64,000 bases of DNA from Roseovarius faecimaris (GCF_009762325.1 NZ_CP034348.1:874501-938500); one strand, 5' to 3'; counted from the stretch's first letter, positions 1 to 8,259 are shown. Notes: a model not told the origin generated them from the sequence alone. A program made the numbers and translations.

Positions 1-545
1 AGTTCGGCACCAGCCCCATGCCCGTGCGCGAGGCGCTCAAGCGGCTCGCCTCCGAACAGGCGCTCGAAAGCGAGGCCGCCAAGGCGTTCCATGTCCCCGA
101 CCTCAGCCCCAAGCGCGCCGCGGACCTCTTCGAGCTGCGCGCCCTGCTGGAAGGGGCGGCGGCCCGCGCGGCACTGCCCCGCCTGACGCCTGCGCGGCTG
201 GCCAAGCTGACCCTCATCAACGACCGCCTCTCGGCGCATCTCACCACCCAGGACGCGCCTGCCTACATGGCCGATAACCACCTGTTTCATTTCACGATTT
301 ATCGCCGTGCCGATAACCCGGACATGGTTTTCATGATCGAGCAGCTCTGGATGCAGACCGGCCCCTCCCTGCGCCTCGGGCTGGAACGCAGCACCGACAC
401 CGCCCCGCAATGGAACAGCGAACACACGCCCCTGCTCGCCGCGCTGCGCGCCGGTGACGCCGATGCCGCCGCGCGCGCGATGCAGGAAGACATCGCCTGG
501 GGCGCGCATTTCTACCGCCGCGCGGCGGGTCTTACTGGCCCTTGA
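1..545 (+). CDS. GntR/FadR-family transcriptional regulator, 5' end cut by window
   Basis: The open frame enters from the window edge, so the N-terminal part of the winged helix-turn-helix is missing. The visible start, SPMPVREALKRL, is the DNA-recognition helix of GntR proteins. It is followed by an all-helical FCD ligand-binding domain (LFELRALLEGAAARAA, then DNHLFHFTIYR with its metal-site His residues). FCD regulators usually repress a nearby catabolic or transport gene in response to an organic acid, but the effector cannot be told here. The 3' end overlaps the tail of the convergent tonB gene by 14 bp. Confidence 0.85.
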   Translation, partial: FGTSPMPVREALKRLASEQALESEAAKAFHVPDLSPKRAADLFELRALLEGAAARAALPRLTPARLAKLTLINDRLSAHLTTQDAPAYMADNHLFHFTIYRRADNPDMVFMIEQLWMQTGPSLRLGLERSTDTAPQWNSEHTPLLAALRAGDADAAARAMQEDIAWGAHFYRRAAGLTGP

Positions 546-1488
546 TCTTGATGCTGAACGACCGCTGCGCGCCCTTGGGCGGGGGCGGGAAGGGGGCCGC
601 CTTCTGGATGACGTTCAGCGCCGCCTGATCCAGCGCGCCCGACCCCGAACTGCGTGCCAGCGACAGCCCCGCAAGCCCGCCATTCGAGGCGATCTTGAAC
701 GACACCACCGCCGTGCCCTTGCTGCCCACGCGCGGTTTGCGCACGCGGCTGATTTTCTGCATCACCTTGCCGGGGTAATTGCTCACCGCCGCATTGCCGC
801 TCTGCTTGGCGGTGGTTTTGCCCGCGCTGGCGGTCCTGGTCTCGGCCTGCGTGCTGCCCTGTGCCGCTCCGGCCTTCGCCGTCTCGCTGGCATTGCCCTT
901 GGGCGCGGCCTGCTGCTTGACTGGCTTGCTCTTGCTCTTGCTCTTGCTCTCCGCTTTGGCCGGGGCAGGGGCAGGCTTATGCGCCTCCTCAAAGCTCTTG
1001 CTGCGCTGCTTCGGGCGCAGGGACCGGGCAACAGATGTCGCGGGTGCATCCAGTGGCGCCACCTCTTCCACCGGCAGGCTCGGACTCAGCCTTGGGACGA
1101 CCGGCTGCGCCTCCAAAGGCGTCGCGCGCAGAGGCTCGGCCTTCGACGCGCGCGTGCGCGCCATCGGCTCTGGCTGCACCATCGCCGCGACCGCCCTCTC
1201 CGGGCGAAGCGCCTCTGTCGGCTGCACGGGCGTCGCGGCCTCGGGCACCTGTAGAGCCTCGGCCATCTCGGCAGGGGCGGTCGGTGTCAACGCCTCGGCC
1301 ACATCGTCGGGCGCCAGAACCCCCGCGGCCATATCGGCAAAACTTGTCCCGATGCTCACCTCCGGCGCGCCCGTCGCCCCGTCTATGCTGACCGGTGCAT
1401 CGCCCGACAGGCCCCAGATCACCGCGCCATGCAGCGCCACCGCCCCCGAGGCGGCCAGCAGTTTGGCAATGGGCGACGAGGCGATCAT
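532..1488 (-). CDS. tonB: TonB-family energy transducer
   Basis: 318 aa. One N-terminal membrane anchor (about residues 8-28) is followed by a long Pro/Ala/Lys-rich periplasmic spacer with KSKSKSK and APAPAKAE stretches, then a C-terminal TonB domain (about 235-318) including YPGKVMQKISRVRKP and the AAPFPPPP motif. TonB proteins carry proton-motive energy from ExbB-ExbD to outer-membrane receptors for iron complexes, cobalamin or similar cargo. It is the last gene of a leftward operon and overlaps the upstream exbD gene by 4 bp (ATGA). No TonB-dependent receptor is visible in the window, so the substrate is unknown. Confidence 0.85.
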   Translation of the reverse strand: MIASSPIAKLLAASGAVALHGAVIWGLSGDAPVSIDGATGAPEVSIGTSFADMAAGVLAPDDVAEALTPTAPAEMAEALQVPEAATPVQPTEALRPERAVAAMVQPEPMARTRASKAEPLRATPLEAQPVVPRLSPSLPVEEVAPLDAPATSVARSLRPKQRSKSFEEAHKPAPAPAKAESKSKSKSKPVKQQAAPKGNASETAKAGAAQGSTQAETRTASAGKTTAKQSGNAAVSNYPGKVMQKISRVRKPRVGSKGTAVVSFKIASNGGLAGLSLARSSGSGALDQAALNVIQKAAPFPPPPKGAQRSFSIKIKGQ

Positions 1489-1871
1489 GGCAGCGCCCGT
1501 TCGGTCACGATCAGCACGCGCTCGGCCCCGCCCGCGCGCAGCTCTCTGGCCACCGCCACCAGCACCCCGGCGGGCAGCGCCCGGTCCGGGATCACCCGCA
1601 CCGTGCCGGGCGCGTCGCTCTCCAGCGCCGCCAGGTAATCCGCCGCACTCGCCAGCGCCGCGCCGCCATGGCTCATCCGCCCATCGGCATGCAGCACCAG
1701 CCCGTCCACCGGCGCCCGCCCGTCCAGCTCAGCCGTGTCCACAAGCCGCAAATCCCGGTCCAGGGGCTGCGTCAGCGTCCCCGCCACCATGAAGAACACC
1801 AGCATCAGAAAGACGATGTTGATCAGCGCAATGGTCGGCTCGCGGCGGGAGGCAGGGCGCGCGCGTCTCAT
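1485..1871 (-). CDS. exbD: ExbD/TolR-family protein, second copy, with Asn at the usual Asp position
   Basis: 128 aa. Short Arg-rich cytoplasmic N-terminus, one membrane helix (about 12-34) and a periplasmic domain, as in ExbD/TolR. In E. coli ExbD the helix carries an essential Asp (FIDVMLV). Here the aligned segment reads LINIVFLMLVFFM, so the protonatable Asp is Asn; the codon is AAC when read on the minus strand. The neighbouring ExbD retains Asp. The two may form a heterodimer in the ExbB pentamer with only one proton-carrying chain. This gene overlaps both neighbours by 4 bp. Confidence 0.85.
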   Translation of the reverse strand: MRRARPASRREPTIALINIVFLMLVFFMVAGTLTQPLDRDLRLVDTAELDGRAPVDGLVLHADGRMSHGGAALASAADYLAALESDAPGTVRVIPDRALPAGVLVAVARELRAGGAERVLIVTERALP

Positions 1872-2239
1872 GTCGCCTCCAGCACGGTCACGCTGACGCC
1901 GTCAATGCCCCGCAGGGCCACCAGCAGATCCGTCAGCCTCTGCGCCGTCACCCCGCCCTTCAGGCTGATCAGAACGCGCGGCGCCTCCAGCCCCCCCAGG
2001 GCGGCCGGCAACGCCTCCAGCGTCTGCACCTCGCCGTTCAGGGTCAGGGTATCATCCGCCAGTTGCACGAAAAGCGGTGCGGTTTCCGAAGGGGCCGCCC
2101 CTCCGCCGCGCGCCGCCGCCAGTTCCACCTCGGCAAAACGCGAAAAGGTCGAGGACAGCATGAAAAACAGCAGCAACAGGAAAATGACGTCGATCAGGGA
2201 CGTCATCGATTGCCGCCGCCGTGTCCGCCTCCTACGCAT
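1868..2239 (-). CDS. exbD: ExbD/TolR-family protein, first copy, catalytic Asp intact
   Basis: 123 aa with the same layout: Arg-rich start (MRRRRTRRRQSM), a single membrane helix containing SLIDVIFLLLLFFM, and a periplasmic domain ending in VSVTVLEAT. The Asp of LIDV matches the proton-carrying Asp of ExbD. It overlaps exbB by 8 bp and the second exbD by 4 bp, which suggests translational coupling. TolR is the alternative family, but the adjacent tonB gene and absence of tolA, tolB and pal favour ExbD. Confidence 0.85.
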   Translation of the reverse strand: MRRRRTRRRQSMTSLIDVIFLLLLFFMLSSTFSRFAEVELAAARGGGAAPSETAPLFVQLADDTLTLNGEVQTLEALPAALGGLEAPRVLISLKGGVTAQRLTDLLVALRGIDGVSVTVLEAT

Positions 2240-2885
2240 GGGCCGGGCTCGCGGTCTCGGTCAGGGCAACACCGCCCGCCCCCTGCGGGGTCAGCAATGT
2301 GGCGATGGCGCGCTCGGCGGTGACCCGCTCGGCATCCATCCGCGCCTCGAACCAGCTCAGCACCATCGACGTGGGCATTGCCACCGCCAGCCCCACCGCC
2401 GTGGTCAGCAGCGCCACCCAGATCCCGCCCGCCAGGGCCGACGGATCCACCTGCGCGCCTGCGGCCTGCATCGCCTGAAACGCCTCAATCATGCCCAGCA
2501 CCGTGCCGAACAGGCCCAGCAGCGGGGCCAGTTGCGCCACCGTATCGAGAAAGCGAAATCCCCCCTCCAGCCGGGCAAAACGGGTCTCGGCCTCGGCTTG
2601 AAGCCTTGCCGCATCGGGCCGGCCTGCCGAAAGCCCCATATCGACCACCGGCGCGAGATAGGAGGTCGAGCGCTCCAGCGCCGCCCGCGCGCCGCTCCGG
2701 TCGCCCCGGTCAAAGGCGGCCACCGCCTCCTGCAGCGCCCGGTGCCGTCCCACCCCGGCCGAGGAAAATTGCCACAGCTTGTAGAGCACCACCGTCAGCG
2801 TGATCACCGATACCGCGATCAGCAGCAGCACCACCGGCCCGCCCAGATCGGCCACCTGCCGCAGGCTCTGCATCAGCCCGCTCAT
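2232..2885 (-). CDS. exbB: ExbB/TolQ/MotA-family proton channel
   Basis: 217 aa with three predicted membrane helices: about 15-37, then the conserved pair containing LAPLLGLFGTVLGMI and WVALLTTAVGLAVAM. These are the signature segments of the ExbB/TolQ/MotA channel, which forms the pentamer around ExbD. It lies between a small secreted protein upstream (4-bp ATGA overlap) and the twin exbD genes. It should sit in the inner membrane and power the TonB protein of the same operon. Confidence 0.88.
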   Translation of the reverse strand: MSGLMQSLRQVADLGGPVVLLLIAVSVITLTVVLYKLWQFSSAGVGRHRALQEAVAAFDRGDRSGARAALERSTSYLAPVVDMGLSAGRPDAARLQAEAETRFARLEGGFRFLDTVAQLAPLLGLFGTVLGMIEAFQAMQAAGAQVDPSALAGGIWVALLTTAVGLAVAMPTSMVLSWFEARMDAERVTAERAIATLLTPQGAGGVALTETASPAHA

Positions 2886-3316
2886 CCCAGCACCTCGATC
2901 GCCACCCGGCTGTCCAGTTTCAGCCCGTTCACACAGGCGCCCGGCTCCAGCCCCTCACCCTCGCAGGCATGCGCGCCATTGATCAGAATGCGCCCCAGCC
3001 CCTCGCAGGTCATGCCCGGCACCGAAAACTGCCGCACCCGCGGCCGCCCCGGCGGCAGGGCGCCGAAGTCGAACAGCGTCAGCCGGTTCACGCCGCCCTC
3101 GCTGTCAAACAGCACCGTCTCATAGACAAGGCTGTCGATCTCGCTCTCATAGCCGTTGATGATCTGAAAGGTCAGCGTACAGGCCTCGCCCTGGCTCTGC
3201 GCCGTGTTCAGCTCCAGAAGGACCGTGTCGCTCAGCTCCTCCTGCGCCTGCGCCAGTGCGGCCAGGCCGGTCAGGGCGGCAAGAACAAGCGGGGCAAGGG
3301 CAGCACGATGGGTCAT
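2882..3316 (-). CDS. Small secreted protein of unknown function, first gene of the tonB operon
   Basis: About 144 aa. The chosen ATG opens MTHRAALAPLVLAALTGLAA and a typical Sec signal peptide ending ALAQAQ; a longer frame from 3376 would put 20 unlikely residues in front. The mature part has four Cys residues (EACTLTF, GMTCEGLG, HACEGEG, GACVNG), which suggests two disulfides in a beta-rich periplasmic domain. I do not recognise a named family. Its position in front of exbB with an ATGA overlap implies a role tied to this energy-transduction system, perhaps as a periplasmic partner; this is inference. Confidence 0.7.
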   Translation of the reverse strand: MTHRAALAPLVLAALTGLAALAQAQEELSDTVLLELNTAQSQGEACTLTFQIINGYESEIDSLVYETVLFDSEGGVNRLTLFDFGALPPGRPRVRQFSVPGMTCEGLGRILINGAHACEGEGLEPGACVNGLKLDSRVAIEVLG

Positions 3317-3483
3317 GGGCGCTCCGAAAAGGCGGGCAGGGGCAGGTATGAGCGATGGCATCTGCATGGCGATCAAGGCGTGAAAAGTAAATCACGAATG
3401 ACACGGCGCGACAATTCTCCGCGCGCACAGCCGCGACAGGTCGGACCTCTTGAGCGGCGAAACCGCGGCACGGATCGGGGAAA

Positions 3484-3560
3484 TGGCGATCCCGGAAGGA
3501 CTCGAACCCTCAGCCTGCTGATTAGAAGTCAGCTGCTCTATCCAGTTGAGCTACGGGACC
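3484..3560 (-). tRNA. tRNA-Arg(TCT)
   Basis: 77 nt on the minus strand including an encoded CCA. The acceptor stem is GGTCCCG paired with CGGGATC (one G-U pair), discriminator G, then CCA. The D arm starts TAGCTC, the anticodon loop is CTTCTAA with anticodon TCT, and the T arm is GAGGG-TTCGAGT-CCTTC. TCT reads the Arg codons AGA/AGG, which are rare in this GC-rich genome. It lies between the exbB-tonB operon and truA, all on the minus strand. Confidence 0.95.
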
Positions 3561-3611
3561 GCTTCGGTCAGCTTTACCCGCGTGTCCGGACAGGATCAAT
3601 GGGGGGCAGGA

Positions 3612-4397
3612 TCAATCGGACACAGAGCCCTGGCCGAACGGATCGACCGGATAGCGCACCGCCTCCAGATACAGCCCCTGCGGCGGGCAAACCGGCCCGC
3701 AGGCCGCGCGGTCCCTGGCCTCCAGCGCGTGTTTGACATCCTCGGGCGCCCAGGCCCCGGCGCCCACACGCTCCAGCGTGCCGACGAAGCTGCGCACCTG
3801 ATTGTGCAGGAACGACCGCGCCCGCACCCGGAACTGCACCTCCGGCCCGGACCGGCCCTCGATACGGGCAATCTCCAGCGCATCCAGCGTCTTGACCGGG
3901 CTCGCCGCCTGGCAGATCGACGACCGGAAGGTGGTGAAATCATGGTTGCCGATCAGATAGGCCGCGCCCGCCCGCATCGCATCCACATCAAGCGCGTGCT
4001 GCACCTGCCAGACCAGCCCCTTGTCATGGGTCGCCGGCGCGCGCCGCATCAGCAGGCGGAATAGATATTGCCGCTCTTCGGCCGAAAACCGCGCGTGCCA
4101 GTCATCCTCCATGCGCGCGCAGGCCACAATCGCCACCGGATCGGGCTTCAGATGATGGTTGAGCGCCTCGGACAGCCGGAACGGATCCCAGTCCTTGGCC
4201 ATGTCACACTGCGCCACCTGTCCCAGCGCATGCACGCCCGCATCGGTGCGGCCCGCAGCGGCAATCGTGTGCTCTCTCGGCTCCAGCCTGGCCAGCGCGG
4301 CCTCGATCGCGCCCTGTACCGACGGCTGATCCGCCTGGCGCTGCCACCCGGCAAAGGGCGCGCCGTGATATTCGACTTTGAGGGCATAGCGGGGCAT
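3612..4397 (-). CDS. truA: tRNA pseudouridine(38-40) synthase TruA
   Basis: 261 aa, the normal TruA length. The protein opens [12 protein letters not shown] and carries the catalytic motif GRTDAGVHA (residues 49-57), whose Asp is the nucleophile. Later LRQLF-type motifs are seen as [10 protein letters not shown], and the C-terminal half contains the expected [11 protein letters not shown] and the P-Q-GLYL motif. It isomerises uridines 38-40 in the anticodon arm of many tRNAs. The gene is followed by tRNA-Arg on the same strand. Its upstream region holds the large inverted repeat at 4487-4550. Confidence 0.95.
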   Translation of the reverse strand: MPRYALKVEYHGAPFAGWQRQADQPSVQGAIEAALARLEPREHTIAAAGRTDAGVHALGQVAQCDMAKDWDPFRLSEALNHHLKPDPVAIVACARMEDDWHARFSAEERQYLFRLLMRRAPATHDKGLVWQVQHALDVDAMRAGAAYLIGNHDFTTFRSSICQAASPVKTLDALEIARIEGRSGPEVQFRVRARSFLHNQVRSFVGTLERVGAGAWAPEDVKHALEARDRAACGPVCPPQGLYLEAVRYPVDPFGQGSVSD

Positions 4398-4486
4398 ATC
4401 GGGGGCATAGCGCGCAGCGGGCAGGGGAACAATCCCCCAAAGCTCCCCTCTGGCAACCGGGGCCTTGGGTGGCTATCTTTGGATAT

Positions 4487-4550
4487 GAGTATTTTGGGAA
4501 CAATGAAAGCAACAGGGCGCGCCCCGCTTTTCATTGTTCTTCAAATACTC
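4487..4550. repeat. 64-bp inverted repeat built from two copies of a recurring GAGTATTT...GAACAATGAAA element
   Basis: The left arm (4487-4510) reads GAGTATTT, three bases, then GAACAATGAAAGC. The right arm (4526-4550) is nearly the exact reverse complement. The centre holds the perfect palindrome GGGCGCGCCC (4515-4524). The same unit occurs again at 14039-14062. The element sits between the divergent truA and ycjX genes, so it may bound or control both. It could fold as a long hairpin or cruciform, or be a pair of protein sites. Confidence 0.75.
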
Positions 4551-4603
4551 AAAACACATCAGGCGGCCCCAAAGCCCAAGGCAAGCAGTAAAGGCGCGCG
4601 AAC

Positions 4604-6019
4604 TTGGTCATATCCTCCATAGCCGACGGGATCACGCGCGGGTTCGAAACCCTGGGCGATACCGTCTCCGAGACGTTCTTCGAGCCGGTCATCCGGCTGG
4701 GCGTCACGGGGCTCGCGCGCTCGGGCAAGACGGTGTTCATCACCTCGCTGGTGGCCAATCTGATGGACCGCGCGCGCATGCCCGGGCTTCTGGCGGCCTC
4801 CGAGGGGCGCATCGCCGCGGCGTTCCTGCAGCCGCAGCCCGACGACACCGTGCCGCGTTTCGATTTCGAGGCGCATCTGGCCGATCTCACCTCGCCCACG
4901 CCCCATTGGCCAGACAGCACGCGCGCCGTCTCCGAACTGCGCCTGTCGCTGCGCGTGCGGCCTTCGGGGCTCTTGGCCGGGTTGCAGGGGCCGCGCACGG
5001 TGCATCTCGACATCGTGGATTATCCCGGCGAGTGGCTGCTGGATCTCGCCCTGCTGGACAAAAGTTATGACGAGTGGTCCGCCGAGGTGCTGAGCCGGAT
5101 CGCACCGCGCACGGAGGCCGCCGAGTATCTGTCTCAGGCGCAGGCCACCGATCCGCAGGCACGGCTGGACGAGCCGCAGGCCCAGGCGCTGGCCCGCGCC
5201 TTTACCGCCTATCTCGAGGCGGCCCGTGCCGCCGGGTTCTATGACTGCACTCCGGGCCGGTTTCTTCTGCCCGGTGATCTCGCAGGCTCGCCCGTGCTCA
5301 CCTTCGCGCCGCTGCCGCGCCCGGCGGACACCCCGCGCCGCTCGCTCTGGCGCGAGATGGAGCGCCGCTATGAGGCGTATAAGGCGCAGGTGGTCAAACC
5401 CTTCTTTCGCGATCACTTCGCCCGGATCGACCGGCAGGTGGTGCTGGTCGATGCCCTCGGGGCCATTCACAAGGGTCCGGCGGCGGTCGAGGACATGCGC
5501 CGGGCGATGGCCGATATCCTTGGCGCGTTCCGGCCGGGGCGAAACGCGTTTCTCACCCGGCTGTTGATGGGGCGGCGGGTCGAAAAGATCCTCTTTGCCG
5601 CCACCAAGGCGGACCATCTGCACCACGCCCAGCACGACAAGCTGGCCAATATCATGGCGGCCCTGACCCGCGAGGCGCGCGACCGCGCCGATTTCGCCGG
5701 GGCCGAGACGCAGGCCATGGCGCTCGCCGCCCTGCGTGCCACGGTCGAGGACAGGGTGACACATGACGGCACGCCCCTCGATGTGGTGCGCGGCACCCTG
5801 CTGGAGACGGGCAAGCGCGCGGCCTTTCATCCGGGCGAGCTGCCCGAGGACCCCGCGCATCTGCTCAGCCCGGCGCGCGACGGCGCCGAACGCTGGCTCG
5901 ATGCCGACTACCAGGTGATGCGCTTTGCGCCTGCGCCGCTGACGCTGAAACCGGGCGAGGGCCCGCCGCATATCCGGCTTGATCGCGCCGCGCAATTCCT
6001 GATCGGAGACCGGCTGTGA
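4604..6019 (+). CDS. ycjX: YcjX-family P-loop NTPase (DUF463)
   Basis: 471 aa, usual length for the family. A Walker A motif GLARSGKT lies at about residues 36-43, and the DIVDYPGEWLLDL motif corresponds to the G3/Walker B region. YcjX proteins are stress-linked GTPase-like proteins of unknown exact function that pair with the membrane protein YcjF. No ATG is available near the conserved N-terminus; TTG at 4604 is the only in-frame start that keeps the usual MxxSSIADGI-type beginning, with AAAGG about 10 bases upstream. The stop overlaps the next gene (GTGA), so the three genes form an operon. Confidence 0.88.
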   Translation: MVISSIADGITRGFETLGDTVSETFFEPVIRLGVTGLARSGKTVFITSLVANLMDRARMPGLLAASEGRIAAAFLQPQPDDTVPRFDFEAHLADLTSPTPHWPDSTRAVSELRLSLRVRPSGLLAGLQGPRTVHLDIVDYPGEWLLDLALLDKSYDEWSAEVLSRIAPRTEAAEYLSQAQATDPQARLDEPQAQALARAFTAYLEAARAAGFYDCTPGRFLLPGDLAGSPVLTFAPLPRPADTPRRSLWREMERRYEAYKAQVVKPFFRDHFARIDRQVVLVDALGAIHKGPAAVEDMRRAMADILGAFRPGRNAFLTRLLMGRRVEKILFAATKADHLHHAQHDKLANIMAALTREARDRADFAGAETQAMALAALRATVEDRVTHDGTPLDVVRGTLLETGKRAAFHPGELPEDPAHLLSPARDGAERWLDADYQVMRFAPAPLTLKPGEGPPHIRLDRAAQFLIGDRL

Positions 6020-6477
6020 GTGTTCAATCTGTCACGGGCGACGCGACCCTCCGGCACATGCCCGGCTGCCTCGCGGCACTCTGGGCGTTCTCGCGGCGCA
6101 CACCCTGGCTGCCGCGCGCGCGGGCCTGGTGGGAGGACACGCTGCTGATGGCGCGGCTCGTGCGCCGCGGCTGGGTGCGTTTCGTGCGCGACGCGCATGG
6201 CACTGCCGGGTTTCTGGCACGGGACGGCGCGCGCATTCATGCGCTCTATGTCCACCCGAGGGCGCGCGGGCAGGGGCTGGGCCGGGCGCTGCTGGAGGAT
6301 GCCAAGGCCGGGGCCGACCGGCTGGAGCTCTGGGTCGTGCACGCCAATGCCTCTGCGCGCCGGTTCTACGCTGCGCAGGGCTTTGAGGAAGTGCTGTGCA
6401 GCCAGGGGCTTGGCAATGACGAGAACCTGCCGGACGTTCTGATGGTCTGGCACAGACCGCAAGGACAGATGCCATGA
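6016..6477 (+). CDS. GNAT-family N-acetyltransferase
   Basis: 153 aa. The acetyl-CoA loop is seen as VHPRARGQGLGRALLEDA (R/Q-x-x-G-x-G/A), preceded by the beta strand AFLARDGARIHALYV-like core and followed by LWVVHANASARRFYAAQGF, the C-terminal GNAT strand and helix. Substrate cannot be inferred. The GTG start overlaps the ycjX stop and its own stop overlaps the next start by 4 bp, so it is translated with ycjX and ycjF. An acetyltransferase between these two partners is unlike the E. coli arrangement. Confidence 0.85.
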   Translation: MSVQSVTGDATLRHMPGCLAALWAFSRRTPWLPRARAWWEDTLLMARLVRRGWVRFVRDAHGTAGFLARDGARIHALYVHPRARGQGLGRALLEDAKAGADRLELWVVHANASARRFYAAQGFEEVLCSQGLGNDENLPDVLMVWHRPQGQMP

Positions 6478-7472
6478 GCAAAGGCCCGATCCTGATCGAC
6501 CTTGAGGATGCCCCCGCCGCGCCGGGCCCGTCCGAGGCGCCGCCGGTCCCCGACCCGGTGGAGCCGCCCGCGCTTGAGGGCCGCGCGATGCAGACCATCG
6601 CCACGCTCGCCGCGCGTCGCCCGTCGCGGCTGGCCCGGCTTTTCTGGGGGCTTCTCCTGGCCATTCTGGGGGCGGTCATCTCGGTGGCGGCCTGGGATTT
6701 CGTCACGGGTCTCATGAGCCGCGCGCCGGTGCTGGGCTATGCGGTCACGGCGCTGATCGCGGTGTTTCTGCTGGTCTTCCTGATCATCGCTCTGCGCGAG
6801 CTGGCCGCGTTTTCCCGCCTGGCGCGCATCGACACGCTGCACCGCTCGGCCGAGGCCGCGCTGGCCGGGAATGACCTGACCGCCGCGCGTGGCGTGACGC
6901 AAAGCCTGACCCGGCTCTATGCGCGGCGCGAGGATACCCGCTGGGGCCGGGAGCGGCTGGCGGAATACGGCCCTGAACAATTCGATGCCGCCGGTTTGCT
7001 GGGCCTGGCTGAAGCGGAACTGCTCACGCCCCTCGATGAGGCCGCCACCCGCGAGATCGAGGCCGCCGCGCGGCAGGTGGCCACGGTCACGGCGATCGTG
7101 CCGCTGGCCATGGCCGATGTGGTGGCCGCGCTCACGGCCAATCTCAGGATGATCCGGCGCATCGCCGAGATCTATGGCGGCCGGTCCGGCACCTTGGGAA
7201 GCTGGCGGCTGGCCCGCGCGGTGATGACCCATCTGGTGGCCACCGGGGCGGTGGCGGTGGGCGATGACCTGATCGGTTCGGTCGCGGGCGGCTCGGTTCT
7301 GTCCAAGCTGTCGCGGCGTTTCGGCGAAGGGATCGTCAACGGCGCGCTCACCGCCCGCGTGGGCGTGGCGGCAATGGAGGTTTGCCGCCCCTTGCCCTTC
7401 TCGCGGGTCAAACGGCCTTCGGTCACAGGTCTGGTGAAACGCGCCCTGACCGGGCTTTTCGGTCAGGGCTGA
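6474..7472 (+). CDS. ycjF: YcjF/TIGR01620-family membrane protein (DUF697)
   Basis: 332 aa. An acidic/proline-rich N-terminus is followed by two adjacent membrane helices (about 56-78 and 86-110: FWGLLLAILGAVISVAA, then VTALIAVFLLVFLIIA). The C-terminal DUF697 part includes MADVVAALTANLRMIRRIA and ends in a hydrophobic Gly-rich segment. It is the usual membrane partner of YcjX. An 8-bp inverted repeat (GTGGCGCA/TGCGCCAC, 7474-7504) follows the stop and may help end the operon. Confidence 0.88.
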   Translation: MSKGPILIDLEDAPAAPGPSEAPPVPDPVEPPALEGRAMQTIATLAARRPSRLARLFWGLLLAILGAVISVAAWDFVTGLMSRAPVLGYAVTALIAVFLLVFLIIALRELAAFSRLARIDTLHRSAEAALAGNDLTAARGVTQSLTRLYARREDTRWGRERLAEYGPEQFDAAGLLGLAEAELLTPLDEAATREIEAAARQVATVTAIVPLAMADVVAALTANLRMIRRIAEIYGGRSGTLGSWRLARAVMTHLVATGAVAVGDDLIGSVAGGSVLSKLSRRFGEGIVNGALTARVGVAAMEVCRPLPFSRVKRPSVTGLVKRALTGLFGQG

Positions 7473-7591
7473 GGTGGCGCAATCCAAAGGCGTGGCTGCG
7501 CCACACATTATGTTTTGATTGGGGCTGACCCCAAACCCTGGCGTAGTTCAGCCAGAAAGACGCCTGGCCCGGGTCTGGGCCATGGTCTGGG

Positions 7592-8095
7592 TCAGGGGAT
7601 CAGCACCTTGTCGATCACATGGATCACGCCGTTCGAGGCCATGATATCGGCGCTGATCACATTGGCGTCGTTCACCCGCACGGCCGCGCCATATTTGCCG
7701 CCCGTGCCATCCACGCGCACCGTGGCGCCATTGACCGTCGCCACATCCACCACCTGGCCCAGCACATCGCCGGCCACGTAAGAGCCGGGCAGGACGTGAT
7801 AGGTCAGGATGCTGCGCAGCTGATCCACGTTCTCGGGCATCAGCAGTGTCTCCACCGTGCCCGCGGGCAGCGCGTCGAAGGCCGCGTTCGTCGGAGCAAA
7901 CACCGTGAACGGCCCGTCGCCTTTCAGCGTGTCCACCAGACCCGCCGCCTGCACAGCAGCCACCAGGGTCGAGAAGTCGGGATTGCCCGCGGCGATATCG
8001 ACAATGTCGTTGCCCTTGGGCGCAGAGGCGCAGGCCCCGAGCGTCAGCAAAAGCCCCGAGGCGGTGGCGCTGGTGATCAATGTGCGGCGTTTCAT
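7592..8095 (-). CDS. Fasciclin-domain lipoprotein
   Basis: 167 aa. The N-terminus MKRRTLITSATASGLLLTLG leads into a lipobox LGAC with the lipidated Cys at 22. The rest is one fasciclin (FAS1/beta-Ig-H3) domain with the H1 motif GPFTVFAPTNAAFDALP and the H2 motif NGVIHVIDKVLIP. Such small secreted FAS1 proteins are common in alphaproteobacteria; from memory, a Rhodobacter sphaeroides fasciclin gene has been reported as a target of the singlet-oxygen sigma factor RpoE. A possible RpoE-type promoter is at 8164-8193. The AAGGATAG ribosome site supports the start. Confidence 0.9.
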   Translation of the reverse strand: MKRRTLITSATASGLLLTLGACASAPKGNDIVDIAAGNPDFSTLVAAVQAAGLVDTLKGDGPFTVFAPTNAAFDALPAGTVETLLMPENVDQLRSILTYHVLPGSYVAGDVLGQVVDVATVNGATVRVDGTGGKYGAAVRVNDANVISADIMASNGVIHVIDKVLIP

Positions 8096-8163
8096 GATGA
8101 ACTATCCTTGTCTTGATTGAATGAAAGCGAAGTCACTCGCAACCGGTACACTCGTTCCGTCCA

Positions 8164-8193
8164 GAACTACGGGAGGCGGGCGGATCCGGATCA
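8164..8193 (-). promoter_or_regulatory. Candidate RpoE (singlet-oxygen sigma factor) promoter for the fasciclin gene
   Basis: On the minus strand TGATCC (8193-8188) is followed after exactly 18 bases by TAGTTC (8169-8164), about 70 bases ahead of the fasciclin ATG. This resembles the TGATC-N18-TAAGA type promoter of the Rhodobacter RpoE-ChrR regulon; the -10 matches only its TA start. It is a motif match by eye only. Confidence 0.35.
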
Positions 8194-8259
8194 ATAATGT
8201 CTCTTCTGGGGGCTGAAACCGGCGGGGTTTCGCCATTTGCGGGCCGCGGCGTCGGCGGA

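Noticed and set aside
3377-3483. Iron-responsive (Irr, RirA or Fur-type) operator ahead of the exbB-tonB operon
   Set aside because: No convincing palindromic iron box could be seen in the 107 bases.
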